Assembly (NCBI GenBank): GCA_947378905.1 | Contig: CANCLV010000024.1 | Coordinates: 1 to 14,321 of the forward strand | Source of the DNA: Opitutia bacterium | GTDB taxonomy: Bacteria; Verrucomicrobiota; Verrucomicrobiia; Opitutales; UBA953 | Direction of reading: 5' to 3' | Length of the DNA stretch: 14,321 bases | Part shown: positions 6,701 through 14,301 of the stretch, piece after piece | Layout of the letters: each line of letters starts with the position of its first letter | How positions within the stretch are numbered: position 1 is the first letter of the stretch | Made by a program: the position numbers and the translations under genes | The notes under the pieces: generated by a model | What the model saw: the letters and a program-made list of their open reading frames with translations, nothing else | Database searches by the model: none | What the model was told of the DNA's origin: nothing

Positions 6701-8137
6701 CTAGCGAGCCTCGTCGGTAAAGCGCTGCTCTCGAATCAGGGTAATTTTGATGTTACCTTGGTAGGAGAGTTTTTCCTCAATCGCGGAACGGAGACGGCGA
6801 AGTAATTCGCTCGCAGCAAAGTCGTCCACTTTCACTGGATCGACGATGACGCGAAGTTCGCGACCCGATTGAAAGGCATAAGCTTCTTTGACGCCTTCAA
6901 AGGTGAGTACCAGCTCTTCGAGATTTTTCACGCGTTGAGCGTAACTTTCAAGAGTTGATGAGCGTGCTCCTGGACGTGAACCCGAAATGCTATCCGCAAT
7001 CATCACGAGAGGTGCAAATAAACTTTCTGCTTCAACTTCGCGGTGGTGAGCGGCGACAGCGTTGACGACGCGTGGATCTTCGCCGACGCGACGAAGAAGA
7101 TTCGCTCCCGCGGCGGCATGAGTTAATCCATTATCTGCATCGATCGCTTTTCCTAAATCATGGAGTAGTCCGGCACGTTTTGCTACCACGGGGTCGATGC
7201 CAATTTCCGCAGCGAGCACGGCGCAGACTTGTGCTACTTCGACGGAGTGAGCTAAAGTATTTTGATTCGAGGATAAACGGAAATGCAGTCGGCCTAATAA
7301 TTCTTCGACCTTAATATCCATAGGGGGGAGGCCTAAATCTCTCACCGCTTCGTGTCCTAGATGTTGAGCGTGGCGCGTGACTTCATTTTCCGCGGTAAGT
7401 ACAAAATCCTCAATTAAAGTGGGGGTGATGCGACCGTCTTTAACCATTCTCTCTAAGGCAATACGGGCGACTTCACGGCGGACGGGATCGAAGCAGGAAA
7501 TTAAAACCATGCCAGGCGTTTCATCAATGAGAAGGGTGGCGCCAGTGCTTTGTTCGAAGGTGCGAATGTTGCGACCCTCACGACCGATTAATCGACCCTT
7601 CATGTCTTCGCTTGGGATAGAAACAGAAACCGCAGTCGCATCTTGCGTCGTGGTTGTAGTCAGCCTTTGCATCGTCGTTATTAAAATACGACGCGCTTCT
7701 TGTTCGGTTTCTTGCTCCGGGCGATCGAGATTTTCCTCACGCAATCTCCGTGCTTCACTTTCGTAATTTTTTTGGAGCGATTCAAAAGCTAAACGTTTAG
7801 CTTCATCGGGTTTTAAACCCGACAGTCTTAATATTTCTTTTTGTAAAAACTCACGCTCTTTTTCGTTGGCAGTTTTAAGGGCGGCGACGGCTTCGGCTTC
7901 GGTTTGAGCTAGGGCGAGAAGTCGACCCGCTTCACGTTGCGAAGATTCAACTTTAAGTTGTAGTTCAGAGGTTTCTAAGGATGCCTCACGTCTCGCCAGC
8001 TCGATTTCATTTTTTAAACGATCCTCGTACATAGCTTTTATGGACGACGCTCTCCATTTTGAAAAAGCGTAAGCGACCATCATCCCTGCGAAAAAGATGA
8101 CTACGGAAATTGTACTTTGGTCGGTGGCAAAAGCCAT
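6701..8137 (-). CDS. rny: Ribonuclease Y (membrane-anchored endoribonuclease)
   Basis: RNase Y starts mRNA decay by endonucleolytic cleavage at the inner face of the membrane. From ATG 8137 (478 residues) the order is: transmembrane segment at about 9-27 (STISVVIFFAGMMVAYAF), a long charged coiled coil at about 32-150, a KH domain with GRLIGREGRNIR at 181-192, then the HD phosphohydrolase domain with His297 (LAHSVEVAQV) and HD at 326-327 (AGLLHDLGKAID). IADSISGSRPGAR and the standard C-terminal domain follow. An in-frame ATG at 8221 would add 28 residues (506 total). I prefer 8137 because the membrane helix then sits at the N-terminus as usual in the family, and 110 bases are left for divergent promoters. 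Neither start has a Shine-Dalgarno motif. A 10-bp palindrome CTAGGCCTAG (6695-6704) spans the stop codon. Confidence 0.95.
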   Translation of the reverse strand: MAFATDQSTISVVIFFAGMMVAYAFSKWRASSIKAMYEDRLKNEIELARREASLETSELQLKVESSQREAGRLLALAQTEAEAVAALKTANEKEREFLQKEILRLSGLKPDEAKRLAFESLQKNYESEARRLREENLDRPEQETEQEARRILITTMQRLTTTTTQDATAVSVSIPSEDMKGRLIGREGRNIRTFEQSTGATLLIDETPGMVLISCFDPVRREVARIALERMVKDGRITPTLIEDFVLTAENEVTRHAQHLGHEAVRDLGLPPMDIKVEELLGRLHFRLSSNQNTLAHSVEVAQVCAVLAAEIGIDPVVAKRAGLLHDLGKAIDADNGLTHAAAGANLLRRVGEDPRVVNAVAAHHREVEAESLFAPLVMIADSISGSRPGARSSTLESYAQRVKNLEELVLTFEGVKEAYAFQSGRELRVIVDPVKVDDFAASELLRRLRSAIEEKLSYQGNIKITLIREQRFTDEAR

Positions 8138-8247
8138 GCAGTTGAAGTCGGTGTGGTCGGCATTAAAAGTTACCAGCTCTGCCCAGTCCGCAAGCCCTTT
8201 CGGGAGGTTCGCCTTGCACATTGTCTTTTAGATGTTTGATTTTAGAT
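8138..8247. other. Divergent rny/rodA intergenic region
   Basis: If the preferred starts are right, these 110 bases must drive both rny (minus) and rodA (plus). TTGCAC at 8214-8219 is a possible plus-strand -35, but no good -10 sits at proper spacing before the rodA ATG. The 27 bases next to rodA are AT-rich. No clear operator was found. If rny really starts at 8221, only 26 bases separate the two start codons. Confidence 0.4.
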
Positions 8248-9576
8248 ATGTCCCGCCTTTTTGAGAGTGAAGGAGCCCAGGCCTCCGCCTGGTGGGAGAA
8301 ATTTGCCAATTTTTCTTGGCGGACGGATTGGACGCAGGTGGTAATTATTTTACTTTTAAGTACCTTGGGCGTGGTGGCAATCGATTCAGCGGGCTCTTAC
8401 CGCCAGACAAATTTTAAAACTCCCCAGATGATTTTTTTGGGTATTGGTTGGGTGGCTTACTGGATGATTTCTTCACTAGATTATCGCACCCTGCGCATTC
8501 ATGCCCGCCGTATTTATCTGATCGGAATTCTCCTCCTGGTACCGATATCTTTTTGTGCATTTTTTAAAATAAATATCGGTTCATTTATTCGGAGTATTAA
8601 CGGGGCGCGTCGCTGGATGGATTTCGGACCCTTTTCAATTCAGCCGTCCGAATTCGCCAAAGTTTCCGTCCTTATTTTTATCGCTGCCATCCTCGTCTTA
8701 AATCCCATTGGCTCTTGGCGTAAATCTTGGCCCACGGCCGTCAAAGTTTTGGCCGCCGCCGGCCTACCGTTTGTCTTGATTTTTATACAGCCTGACCTAG
8801 GCTCTGCACTCATCTACCTTCCACTGTCATTTGCCTTACTTTTTGTTGCCGGCCTGAGTTCCAGGTTTTTCATGGTGGCAGGGTTAAGTGCCCTCTTATT
8901 GGGAGCTGTTGTTGCTGTGGATTTGGTTTCTTACGCGTCGAAAATTACTGAGTACGCAAAAACTCACGAAGAAGATTTGAATCCTGCGAAATCAGTTCGT
9001 GGTAAACACGAAGAGACCGCCTGGTTTTTCCTTTTAAAAGATTATCAACGCGAACGCTTACTTTCATTTGTGGCACCTTCTATTATTGACCCTCGTGGGC
9101 GCGGTGCGACGTGGAATGTTAAACAAGCCGTGATTGCCGTGGGTCGTGGTGGACTGGAAGGACAGGGCATCGGCAAAGGCACTCAAGCGAAGTATGGTTA
9201 TCTTCCAGAAGCTGCCGCACATAATGATTTTCTGTTTTCAGGAATGGCCGAAGAAATTGGTTTCAGAGGCGGCCTATTTGTAATCCTGGCATTTGCTTTG
9301 TTGCTCTGGCGAATGGTGCGAACCGCATTATTAGCCATTGATCGATTCGGATCTTTGTTAGCGATTGGTGCGGCAGTGATTGTCGGCACCCATGTCATTA
9401 TTAATATTGGCATGAATATAGATTTAATGCCCGTCACGGGCGTTCCACTACCTTTCCTCAGTTACGGGGGGTCCTTTATTCTCAGCTGCTTTTTGCTTCT
9501 CGGATTAGTCCAGAGCGTCCATCGACATTCGGTGGATGGCGGTGAGAATAGGGGGACTCCGGTAACTGGCATTTAA
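8248..9576 (+). CDS. rodA: SEDS peptidoglycan polymerase RodA (FtsW/RodA/SpoVE family)
   Basis: RodA is the integral-membrane glycosyltransferase that polymerises lipid II during cell elongation, working with a class B penicillin-binding protein. The 442-residue protein has about ten hydrophobic segments. Family signatures are GARRWMDFGPFSIQPSEFAK (about 119-138), QPDLGSALIYLP, GQGIGKGTQAKYGYLPE, AHNDFLFSGMAEEIGF and the C-terminal MPVTGVPLPFLSYGGS. Asp327 in AHNDFLF matches the essential loop aspartate of the HTDFIF motif, with Asn in place of Thr before it. The large loop before it (about 228-300) is charged and somewhat long. ATG 8248 gives the protein starting MSRLFESEGA; a TTG at 8221 would add nine residues. 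No Shine-Dalgarno is seen. It is followed after 15 bases by the RNase E/G gene. FtsW is the alternative, but KGTQAKYGYLPE resembles RodA more. Confidence 0.92.
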   Translation: MSRLFESEGAQASAWWEKFANFSWRTDWTQVVIILLLSTLGVVAIDSAGSYRQTNFKTPQMIFLGIGWVAYWMISSLDYRTLRIHARRIYLIGILLLVPISFCAFFKINIGSFIRSINGARRWMDFGPFSIQPSEFAKVSVLIFIAAILVLNPIGSWRKSWPTAVKVLAAAGLPFVLIFIQPDLGSALIYLPLSFALLFVAGLSSRFFMVAGLSALLLGAVVAVDLVSYASKITEYAKTHEEDLNPAKSVRGKHEETAWFFLLKDYQRERLLSFVAPSIIDPRGRGATWNVKQAVIAVGRGGLEGQGIGKGTQAKYGYLPEAAAHNDFLFSGMAEEIGFRGGLFVILAFALLLWRMVRTALLAIDRFGSLLAIGAAVIVGTHVIINIGMNIDLMPVTGVPLPFLSYGGSFILSCFLLLGLVQSVHRHSVDGGENRGTPVTGI

Positions 9577-9591
9577 CGCCAAACTACTGCG

Positions 9592-11316
9592 ATGACCGAC
9601 CCAAATAATTCCGACGATAACCTTAACGACCTCCCTGAAGAAAGCACACCGCTGACTTCCTCAGGGGTTGATCCCAAACAATTGGCTGAAGAGGCTGCGC
9701 AACGCCGCAAAGAGTTACCACTCTTGCAACGTATCGTGAAGCATTTCTCCAAGGATCGCGCTAATTACCGCGAACTCGTCATTAATGCCGAGACGCTCGA
9801 AAAGCGCGTCGCTCTTCTCACCAATGGTGTTCTCGATAAATTCGAAATCGAACACAAAGGTGAAAACCGAATGGTCGGTTCGATCTTTAAAGGTCGCGTC
9901 CAAAATCTCGAAGCCGGATTAAAAGCTGCCTTCGTTGATATCGGTCAGTCGAAAAATGCCTTCCTGCATTACTGGGATATGTTGCCTGCTGCGAATGACT
10001 CGCAGGTTGAATTTATTCGCGATAACGAATCGGCCGAACAAAAACAGCGTAAAGCACGCTACCAAGCGAAAGATATTCCTGCACTGTTTCCAGCGGGCTC
10101 GGATATCGTTATTCAAGTCGTTAAGGATACCATCGGAACTAAGGGTCCACGTTCGACAACGAACATCGCTCTGCCCGGAAGATTTTTAGTTTTAATGCCT
10201 TTCAGTGGCGCTTGTGGTGTTTCCCGAAAGATTGAAGACAATCCTGAGCGTGAACGCTTAAAGGATATTCTACGTTCACTCACGATTCCTGAAGGTATGG
10301 GTGTGATTATCCGTACTGCGGGCGAAGGAAAACAAGCTCGCTGGTTTGTACGCGATCTTCACATGCTGCTTCGTCGCTGGCAGTCCATCGTTGAGAAAAT
10401 CAACAAGTCGGATCAGAAGGCGATCTTGCTCTACACTGAGCCCGGTTTGATTGAACGCACCGTTCGCGATTTCTTAACGGAAGAAGTGGATCGTATTCTC
10501 GTCGACAATCCAGAGGACTTTAAAATCGTCCAAGACCTCGTCGCAGAAATTTCTCCGCGTTCCAGTTCACGCGTCGAACTTTATAAAGACCCGATTCCGG
10601 TTTTTGAACGTTACAACATTGAACGCCAAATTGAGCAGCTCTTCCAACGCCGCGTTCCTCTCCCGAGTGGCGGTGAAATTGTGATTGATGAAACCGAAGC
10701 TCTGACCGCAATCGACGTGAATACCGGCTCGCACCGTGGTGCCACCAAAGATGGTAAAGACTATATTTTACAGGCTAATATCGAAGCCGTCACTGAAGGT
10801 GCCCGCCAAATCAAGCTCCGCAATTTAGGGGGCTTAATCATGATTGATACTATCGATATGAAAAATCCTAAGGATCGTAAAACGGTTTACGATACCTTGC
10901 GCCAAGCGATGGAAGACGATCGAGCCAAGCACCAGATTTTACCAATCTCACAGTTGGGTGTGTTACAGATGACTCGTCAGCGTCACACCGAGTCGAATAC
11001 GACTTCGATGTATATGGATTGTCCGCATTGTCAGGGTCGCGGCATCGTCAAAAATCCTCGCACGGTCTCTGTGGAAATTCAGCGTAAGCTTTTAAGTGTG
11101 ATTCGTCGTCTCCGCGAACAAGTGGGTCCGGATAAAGAATTAGAAATTAATATTCTGCTTCACCCGATTAACTTGGACCGCATCGTGAAAGAAGACCGCG
11201 AGTATTTCCGTGATTTAATGAAGTCCTGTAAGGTTCGTTTGGGTACTAAGCCTGATGCTACCTATAGTATCGAAGCATTTAAGTTGTTCGACGGCTCGGG
11301 CAAAGAATTACGATAA
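9592..11316 (+). CDS. rng: Ribonuclease E/G family endoribonuclease, catalytic core only
   Basis: This is a single-strand-specific, 5'-monophosphate-stimulated endoribonuclease for rRNA, tRNA and mRNA processing. After an acidic N-terminal extension (1-60) come the RNase-H-like/S1 region (LVINAETLEKRVALLTNG, then IFKGRVQNLEAGLKAAFVDIG at 98-118), RTAG at 241-244 of the 5' sensor, and EALTAIDVNTG (Asp375) and GGLIMIDTIDM (Asp419), the two catalytic magnesium ligands. The Zn-link motif CPHC lies at 477-480 and the small domain ends at 574. The S1 domain holds a charged insertion at about 133-165. The C-terminal degradosome scaffold of E. coli RNase E is absent, so I use rng rather than rne. It starts at ATG 9592 without Shine-Dalgarno, 15 bases after rodA, and precedes a GNAT gene by 3 bases. 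It is probably co-transcribed with both. Confidence 0.95.
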   Translation: MTDPNNSDDNLNDLPEESTPLTSSGVDPKQLAEEAAQRRKELPLLQRIVKHFSKDRANYRELVINAETLEKRVALLTNGVLDKFEIEHKGENRMVGSIFKGRVQNLEAGLKAAFVDIGQSKNAFLHYWDMLPAANDSQVEFIRDNESAEQKQRKARYQAKDIPALFPAGSDIVIQVVKDTIGTKGPRSTTNIALPGRFLVLMPFSGACGVSRKIEDNPERERLKDILRSLTIPEGMGVIIRTAGEGKQARWFVRDLHMLLRRWQSIVEKINKSDQKAILLYTEPGLIERTVRDFLTEEVDRILVDNPEDFKIVQDLVAEISPRSSSRVELYKDPIPVFERYNIERQIEQLFQRRVPLPSGGEIVIDETEALTAIDVNTGSHRGATKDGKDYILQANIEAVTEGARQIKLRNLGGLIMIDTIDMKNPKDRKTVYDTLRQAMEDDRAKHQILPISQLGVLQMTRQRHTESNTTSMYMDCPHCQGRGIVKNPRTVSVEIQRKLLSVIRRLREQVGPDKELEINILLHPINLDRIVKEDREYFRDLMKSCKVRLGTKPDATYSIEAFKLFDGSGKELR

Positions 11317-11319
11317 GCG

Positions 11320-11814
11320 ATGACGGCGACAGCTTTAGAGATTCGTCCGGTAGATTGGCTGAAATCGGACGAGTCTCAGGCCGTCGTTGAAGTTTTAAAT
11401 TCCTATGCTTCGCATAGCGTCGGTGGCGGTGTACCCCTGTCGTCCTATGTTCAAGCGAATCTGAGTGCTGAGCTCGCCAAACGTCCGCATGCCCTCGTTC
11501 TGTTAGCGTGGTTAGATGGTCAGGCCGTCGGCTTGGTCGTCGCCTTTGAAGGGTTCTCCACTTTTGCCTGTCGCCCCTTAATCAATATCCACGACTTGGC
11601 GGTATTACCTAAGTTTCAATGTCGCGGCGTAGGTAAGGCATTAATGGCTGCGGTAGAGGCTGAGGCGCGTCGCCGTGGATGTTGCAAACTCACCCTCGAA
11701 GTCTTGGAGTATAATCAACATGCCCGAAAACTTTACGAGTCCGTCGGCTTTGCTTCGTATCAACTCGATCCTACCACGGGTCGAGCACTCTTCTTAGAAA
11801 AGAAATTATCTTAG
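11320..11814 (+). CDS. GNAT-family N-acetyltransferase
   Basis: The 164-residue protein transfers an acetyl group from acetyl-CoA to an amine; the acceptor is unknown. The GNAT core is clear: strand INIHDLAVLPKFQ, acetyl-CoA pyrophosphate loop QCRGVGKALM at 100-109 (Q/R-x-x-G-x-G), helix AAVEAEARRRG, strand KLTLEVLEYN, and ARKLYESVGF at 135-144. It is close to the usual GNAT length. The ATG at 11320 comes 3 bases after the RNase E/G stop, so it is very likely translated from the same transcript. That context might suggest a protein or ribosome-related substrate, but nothing in the sequence settles this. Its stop is one base from the stop of the convergent ATPase gene. Confidence 0.9.
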   Translation: MTATALEIRPVDWLKSDESQAVVEVLNSYASHSVGGGVPLSSYVQANLSAELAKRPHALVLLAWLDGQAVGLVVAFEGFSTFACRPLINIHDLAVLPKFQCRGVGKALMAAVEAEARRRGCCKLTLEVLEYNQHARKLYESVGFASYQLDPTTGRALFLEKKLS

Positions 11815-11815
11815 T

Positions 11816-13711
11816 TTAGGCCTTCGGGCGGTGAGCCAACAATCGTAGTCCGTTTAAGCACACGATAACGGTACTACCTTCGTGCACCATGACACCGAGG
11901 GATAAAGTGGCTCCTTTGAGTATGACAATCATGGCCATCGTTAACGCTGCGCCTGCCGAGATAATAATATTAATACGAATTGCGGTGCGGGCGGCTTTAC
12001 TCAGCTCAATGGCGTTAAGAAGTTTCTCGATTTTATCATCCATTAAAACGACATCGCTGGATTCTAGGGCGGCATCGCTTCCGCGATTGCCCATGGCGAT
12101 AGCGATATCGGCAGCGGCTAAGCTCGGGGCGTCATTGACGCCGTCGCCGACCATGGCGACAATATGTCCGTCCGCAGAAATTTTACGAACTGTCTGCATT
12201 TTATCTTCAGGCGACAATGCGGCGGCAAATTTCTCTACGCCCACTTTCTTTGCGGCGACGGCGGCAGCTTCTTCGCGATCACCCGTCAGCATCATTGTAT
12301 GAATGCCTAACTTATGGAGAGCGGAAAGGGTGGAGGCGCTTTCACTGCGGATTTCGTCAATCAACGTCACGCGCGCAATCGTCGACCCGTCGGATACCCA
12401 TACTTCGCTGATAATGGCACCACTGTCGGCTTCGCTAGAGGGAAGTGCGGCACAGCCTACGAAGTCTCGACCCCCTACTTTCCAGGTTACGCCGTTGATA
12501 ACGCCAGAAATTCCATGGCCAGGAAAATTGGACAGTCCAGCTACAGGCAGAATTTGTGCGCCTTCTCCACGACAGGCTTTAAGGATTCCGCTAGCGAATG
12601 GGTGGGTAGAGTTGGACTCAATGGAAAGGAGGGCGGATAATGTTTTGCTGCGGTTCTCAGGTGGGTAAACTTCGAGCGATGCGACAATAGGTTCACCTGA
12701 GGTTAACGTTCCTGTTTTATCAAAGCATATGGTATTCACTCCGGAGAGTCTTTCCACGGCCGCGCCACCTCTAAATAAGATTCCTTGGCGAGCTCCTGCT
12801 GCGATTGCGGCTAAGATGGCAGATGGAACTGAGAGAACGAGTGCACAGGGGCTTAAGACTACCATGAGAGTCATCGCACGATACAGTGCCGACGTTTCTC
12901 CACCCATAATTGGGTTGTTGAGGGTGTAGTATTGATAGAGGAAGAAAATCAAAGAAGCCGACAGAGTGAAGATCGCATAGATATCGCCCCAGCGATCAAT
13001 CGCACGCTGTGCAGGTGCTTTGCTTTCTTGTGCTTCGCGGATGAGTGTAACGATTCGCTGGAGCGAACTGTCTTTCTCTGCCTTGGTGACTAAAACCACA
13101 AGGCGACCCCAACTATTTAAGGTGCCACTTGAAACTAAGCTGCCCGATTTTTTATGAACCGGTTTTGCTTCACCCGTTAATGTACTTTCATCGACTGCAC
13201 TTTCTCCCGAGACAACTTCGCCGTCGGCAGGAACTAATTCACCTGGAAGAACGATTATTTGATGTCCGGGTTTTAGTAGACTGACGGAAATGATACTTTC
13301 TTTGCCATCACTTTCAATCAAGCGGGCCTGCTTGGGAGCGCGGTCCAAGAGTGCGTCAATCGCACCTCGGGTGCGGAACATTGCATAGTGTTCAATCGCG
13401 CCTGCAGCCGAGAAGAGAAAGAGAAGGAGTGCACCTTCTTCTGGATGACCAATTATCCATGAACCTACGGCAACGAGGATCATTAAGGTGTGCACATCGA
13501 CTCGTTTTTCGCGCAGTGACTCCCAGCCGTCGATGAGTGCATCCCAGCCACCCGCGATACTTGAGATAGCGAGTAGTAAAGTAGAGATCCAGTGCAGAGA
13601 ACTTGTTGTCGGATATGAATGACTGACAAGCAGGGAGAGAAGTCCGAATAAACCACTTATGGCGCTTAATACCGCGAGTTTTTTCCATTCATCCGGATGT
13701 TCTTCGCTCAT
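11816..13711 (-). CDS. P1B-type heavy-metal transporting ATPase (P1B-4-like)
   Basis: This is a membrane pump that hydrolyses ATP through a phospho-aspartate intermediate to export a transition metal. In 631 residues there are N-terminal helices (about 15-105), the actuator domain with TGEA at 179-182, transmembrane motif SPC at 287-289 (metal site), DKTGTLT at 331-337 with phosphorylated Asp331, HP at 370-371, GDGVNDAP at 522-529, and C-terminal HEGST at 610-614. SPC plus HEGxT is the signature of subgroup P1B-4 (CoaT, PfeT, CtpD; cobalt, iron or zinc). Copper pumps have CPC. There is no N-terminal HMA or CxxC metal-binding domain and only a short cytoplasmic tail before the first helix, as is common in P1B-4. 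No metal regulator gene is adjacent. The ATG at 13711 lacks a Shine-Dalgarno. Confidence 0.93.
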   Translation of the reverse strand: MSEEHPDEWKKLAVLSAISGLFGLLSLLVSHSYPTTSSLHWISTLLLAISSIAGGWDALIDGWESLREKRVDVHTLMILVAVGSWIIGHPEEGALLLFLFSAAGAIEHYAMFRTRGAIDALLDRAPKQARLIESDGKESIISVSLLKPGHQIIVLPGELVPADGEVVSGESAVDESTLTGEAKPVHKKSGSLVSSGTLNSWGRLVVLVTKAEKDSSLQRIVTLIREAQESKAPAQRAIDRWGDIYAIFTLSASLIFFLYQYYTLNNPIMGGETSALYRAMTLMVVLSPCALVLSVPSAILAAIAAGARQGILFRGGAAVERLSGVNTICFDKTGTLTSGEPIVASLEVYPPENRSKTLSALLSIESNSTHPFASGILKACRGEGAQILPVAGLSNFPGHGISGVINGVTWKVGGRDFVGCAALPSSEADSGAIISEVWVSDGSTIARVTLIDEIRSESASTLSALHKLGIHTMMLTGDREEAAAVAAKKVGVEKFAAALSPEDKMQTVRKISADGHIVAMVGDGVNDAPSLAAADIAIAMGNRGSDAALESSDVVLMDDKIEKLLNAIELSKAARTAIRINIIISAGAALTMAMIVILKGATLSLGVMVHEGSTVIVCLNGLRLLAHRPKA

Positions 13712-13719
13712 ATTTAGAT

Positions 13720-13748
13720 GATGTAACTCTAAAAATAATATTGGTCAA
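13720..13748 (-). promoter_or_regulatory. Possible promoter of the P-type ATPase gene
   Basis: On the minus strand TTGACC (complement of 13743-13748) is five of six matches to a -35. After 17 AT-rich bases comes TACATC (complement of 13720-13725), a weak -10. The start codon would lie only about 9 bases after the -10, implying a nearly leaderless transcript, so a promoter further upstream is also possible. No clear metal-regulator dyad is seen. Confidence 0.35.
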
Positions 13749-13801
13749 CCCTCTGGGTGTATTGAAGGGAAATTTTAGCTCATGAATTTACTTTTTTAGA
13801 C

Positions 13802-13836
13802 AGGAATTTTTTCTAAAAACGAGTGAGGAATTTTTC
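13802..13836. repeat. Direct repeat AGGAATTTTT(T)C in the divergent promoter region
   Basis: AGGAATTTTTTC at 13802-13813 and AGGAATTTTTC at 13826-13836 are near-identical and 24 bases apart, a little over two helical turns. GAGTGA also recurs at 13821 and 13849. They lie between the divergent ATPase and ribbon-helix-helix genes and could be operator sites for the latter, since such proteins often bind tandem direct repeats. The 158-base gap shows no gene. Confidence 0.35.
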
Positions 13837-13869
13837 GTGGTCGGACCTGAGTGAATTTCCTCTTGCGCT

Positions 13870-14301
13870 ATGCGCATAAATGTCTATCAATCGTCATTAA
13901 GAGTTAACCGCAACGTGACTAACCGAACCGAAACAATCAGCGAAAGTCTCATCACCGTGTCCCTTCCTGTGAAGTTGCACAATGAGGTCATCGCTTTTCA
14001 ACAACGCGCCGGCTTGTCTAATTTAAGCGAAGTCATCAGGCATGCATTAGAGAATTGTCCTGAGAATCGTTTGAACGTTGAACCAACCAACTCCCGCCAA
14101 GTGTCTTTCCGAGTCCCCTCGGAGCTCCGCACTCGTATTACCCGTCAGGCTCGTCAGGCCCGGGTGAGTGTAGGGCGCATCGTCAGGGTAGCGCTTCAGT
14201 CGTTACCCTCTAACCCAACAACGAACATCACAACTATGGCCAAAAAGAAAAAAGCTGCTAAGAAATCAGTAGCTAAAAAAGCCAAATCCAAGAAGAAATA
14301 A
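13870..14301 (+). CDS. Tandem ribbon-helix-helix DNA-binding protein with lysine-rich H1-like tail
   Basis: The 143-residue protein contains two ribbon-helix-helix (Arc/MetJ-type) units in a row. Unit 1 spans about 27-63 (strand LITVSLP, helix LHNEVIAFQQRAGL, helix LSEVIRHALEN). Unit 2 spans about 76-112 (strand RQVSFRVP, helix ELRTRITRQARQAR, helix SVGRIVRVALQSL). Each ordinary RHH protein supplies one strand to a two-stranded DNA-binding ribbon, so one chain here could form the whole ribbon itself. Residues 123-143 are 12 lysines in 21 with Ala/Ser between, like histone-H1-type tails of bacterial nucleoid proteins. The role (repressor or DNA packaging) is inferred. The ATG at 13870 lies inside palindrome TATGCGCATA; GTG at 13915 is an alternative start. 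No Shine-Dalgarno is seen. It is transcribed divergently from the ATPase gene. Confidence 0.8.
   Translation: MRINVYQSSLRVNRNVTNRTETISESLITVSLPVKLHNEVIAFQQRAGLSNLSEVIRHALENCPENRLNVEPTNSRQVSFRVPSELRTRITRQARQARVSVGRIVRVALQSLPSNPTTNITTMAKKKKAAKKSVAKKAKSKKK

Noticed and set aside
12303..12668. Plus-strand open frames opposite the P-type ATPase
   Set aside because: They are shadows of a well-supported gene with all catalytic motifs, with no domain or start signal of their own.
13802..13836. CRISPR-like or mobile-element repeat
   Set aside because: There are only two short AT-rich copies with no further units, no transposase and no target-site duplication.
14236..14301. Separate 21-residue lysine-rich peptide starting MAKKKK
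   Set aside because: The ATG is in frame with the RHH gene without an intervening stop or ribosome-binding site, so it is best read as that protein's tail. Internal initiation cannot be excluded.
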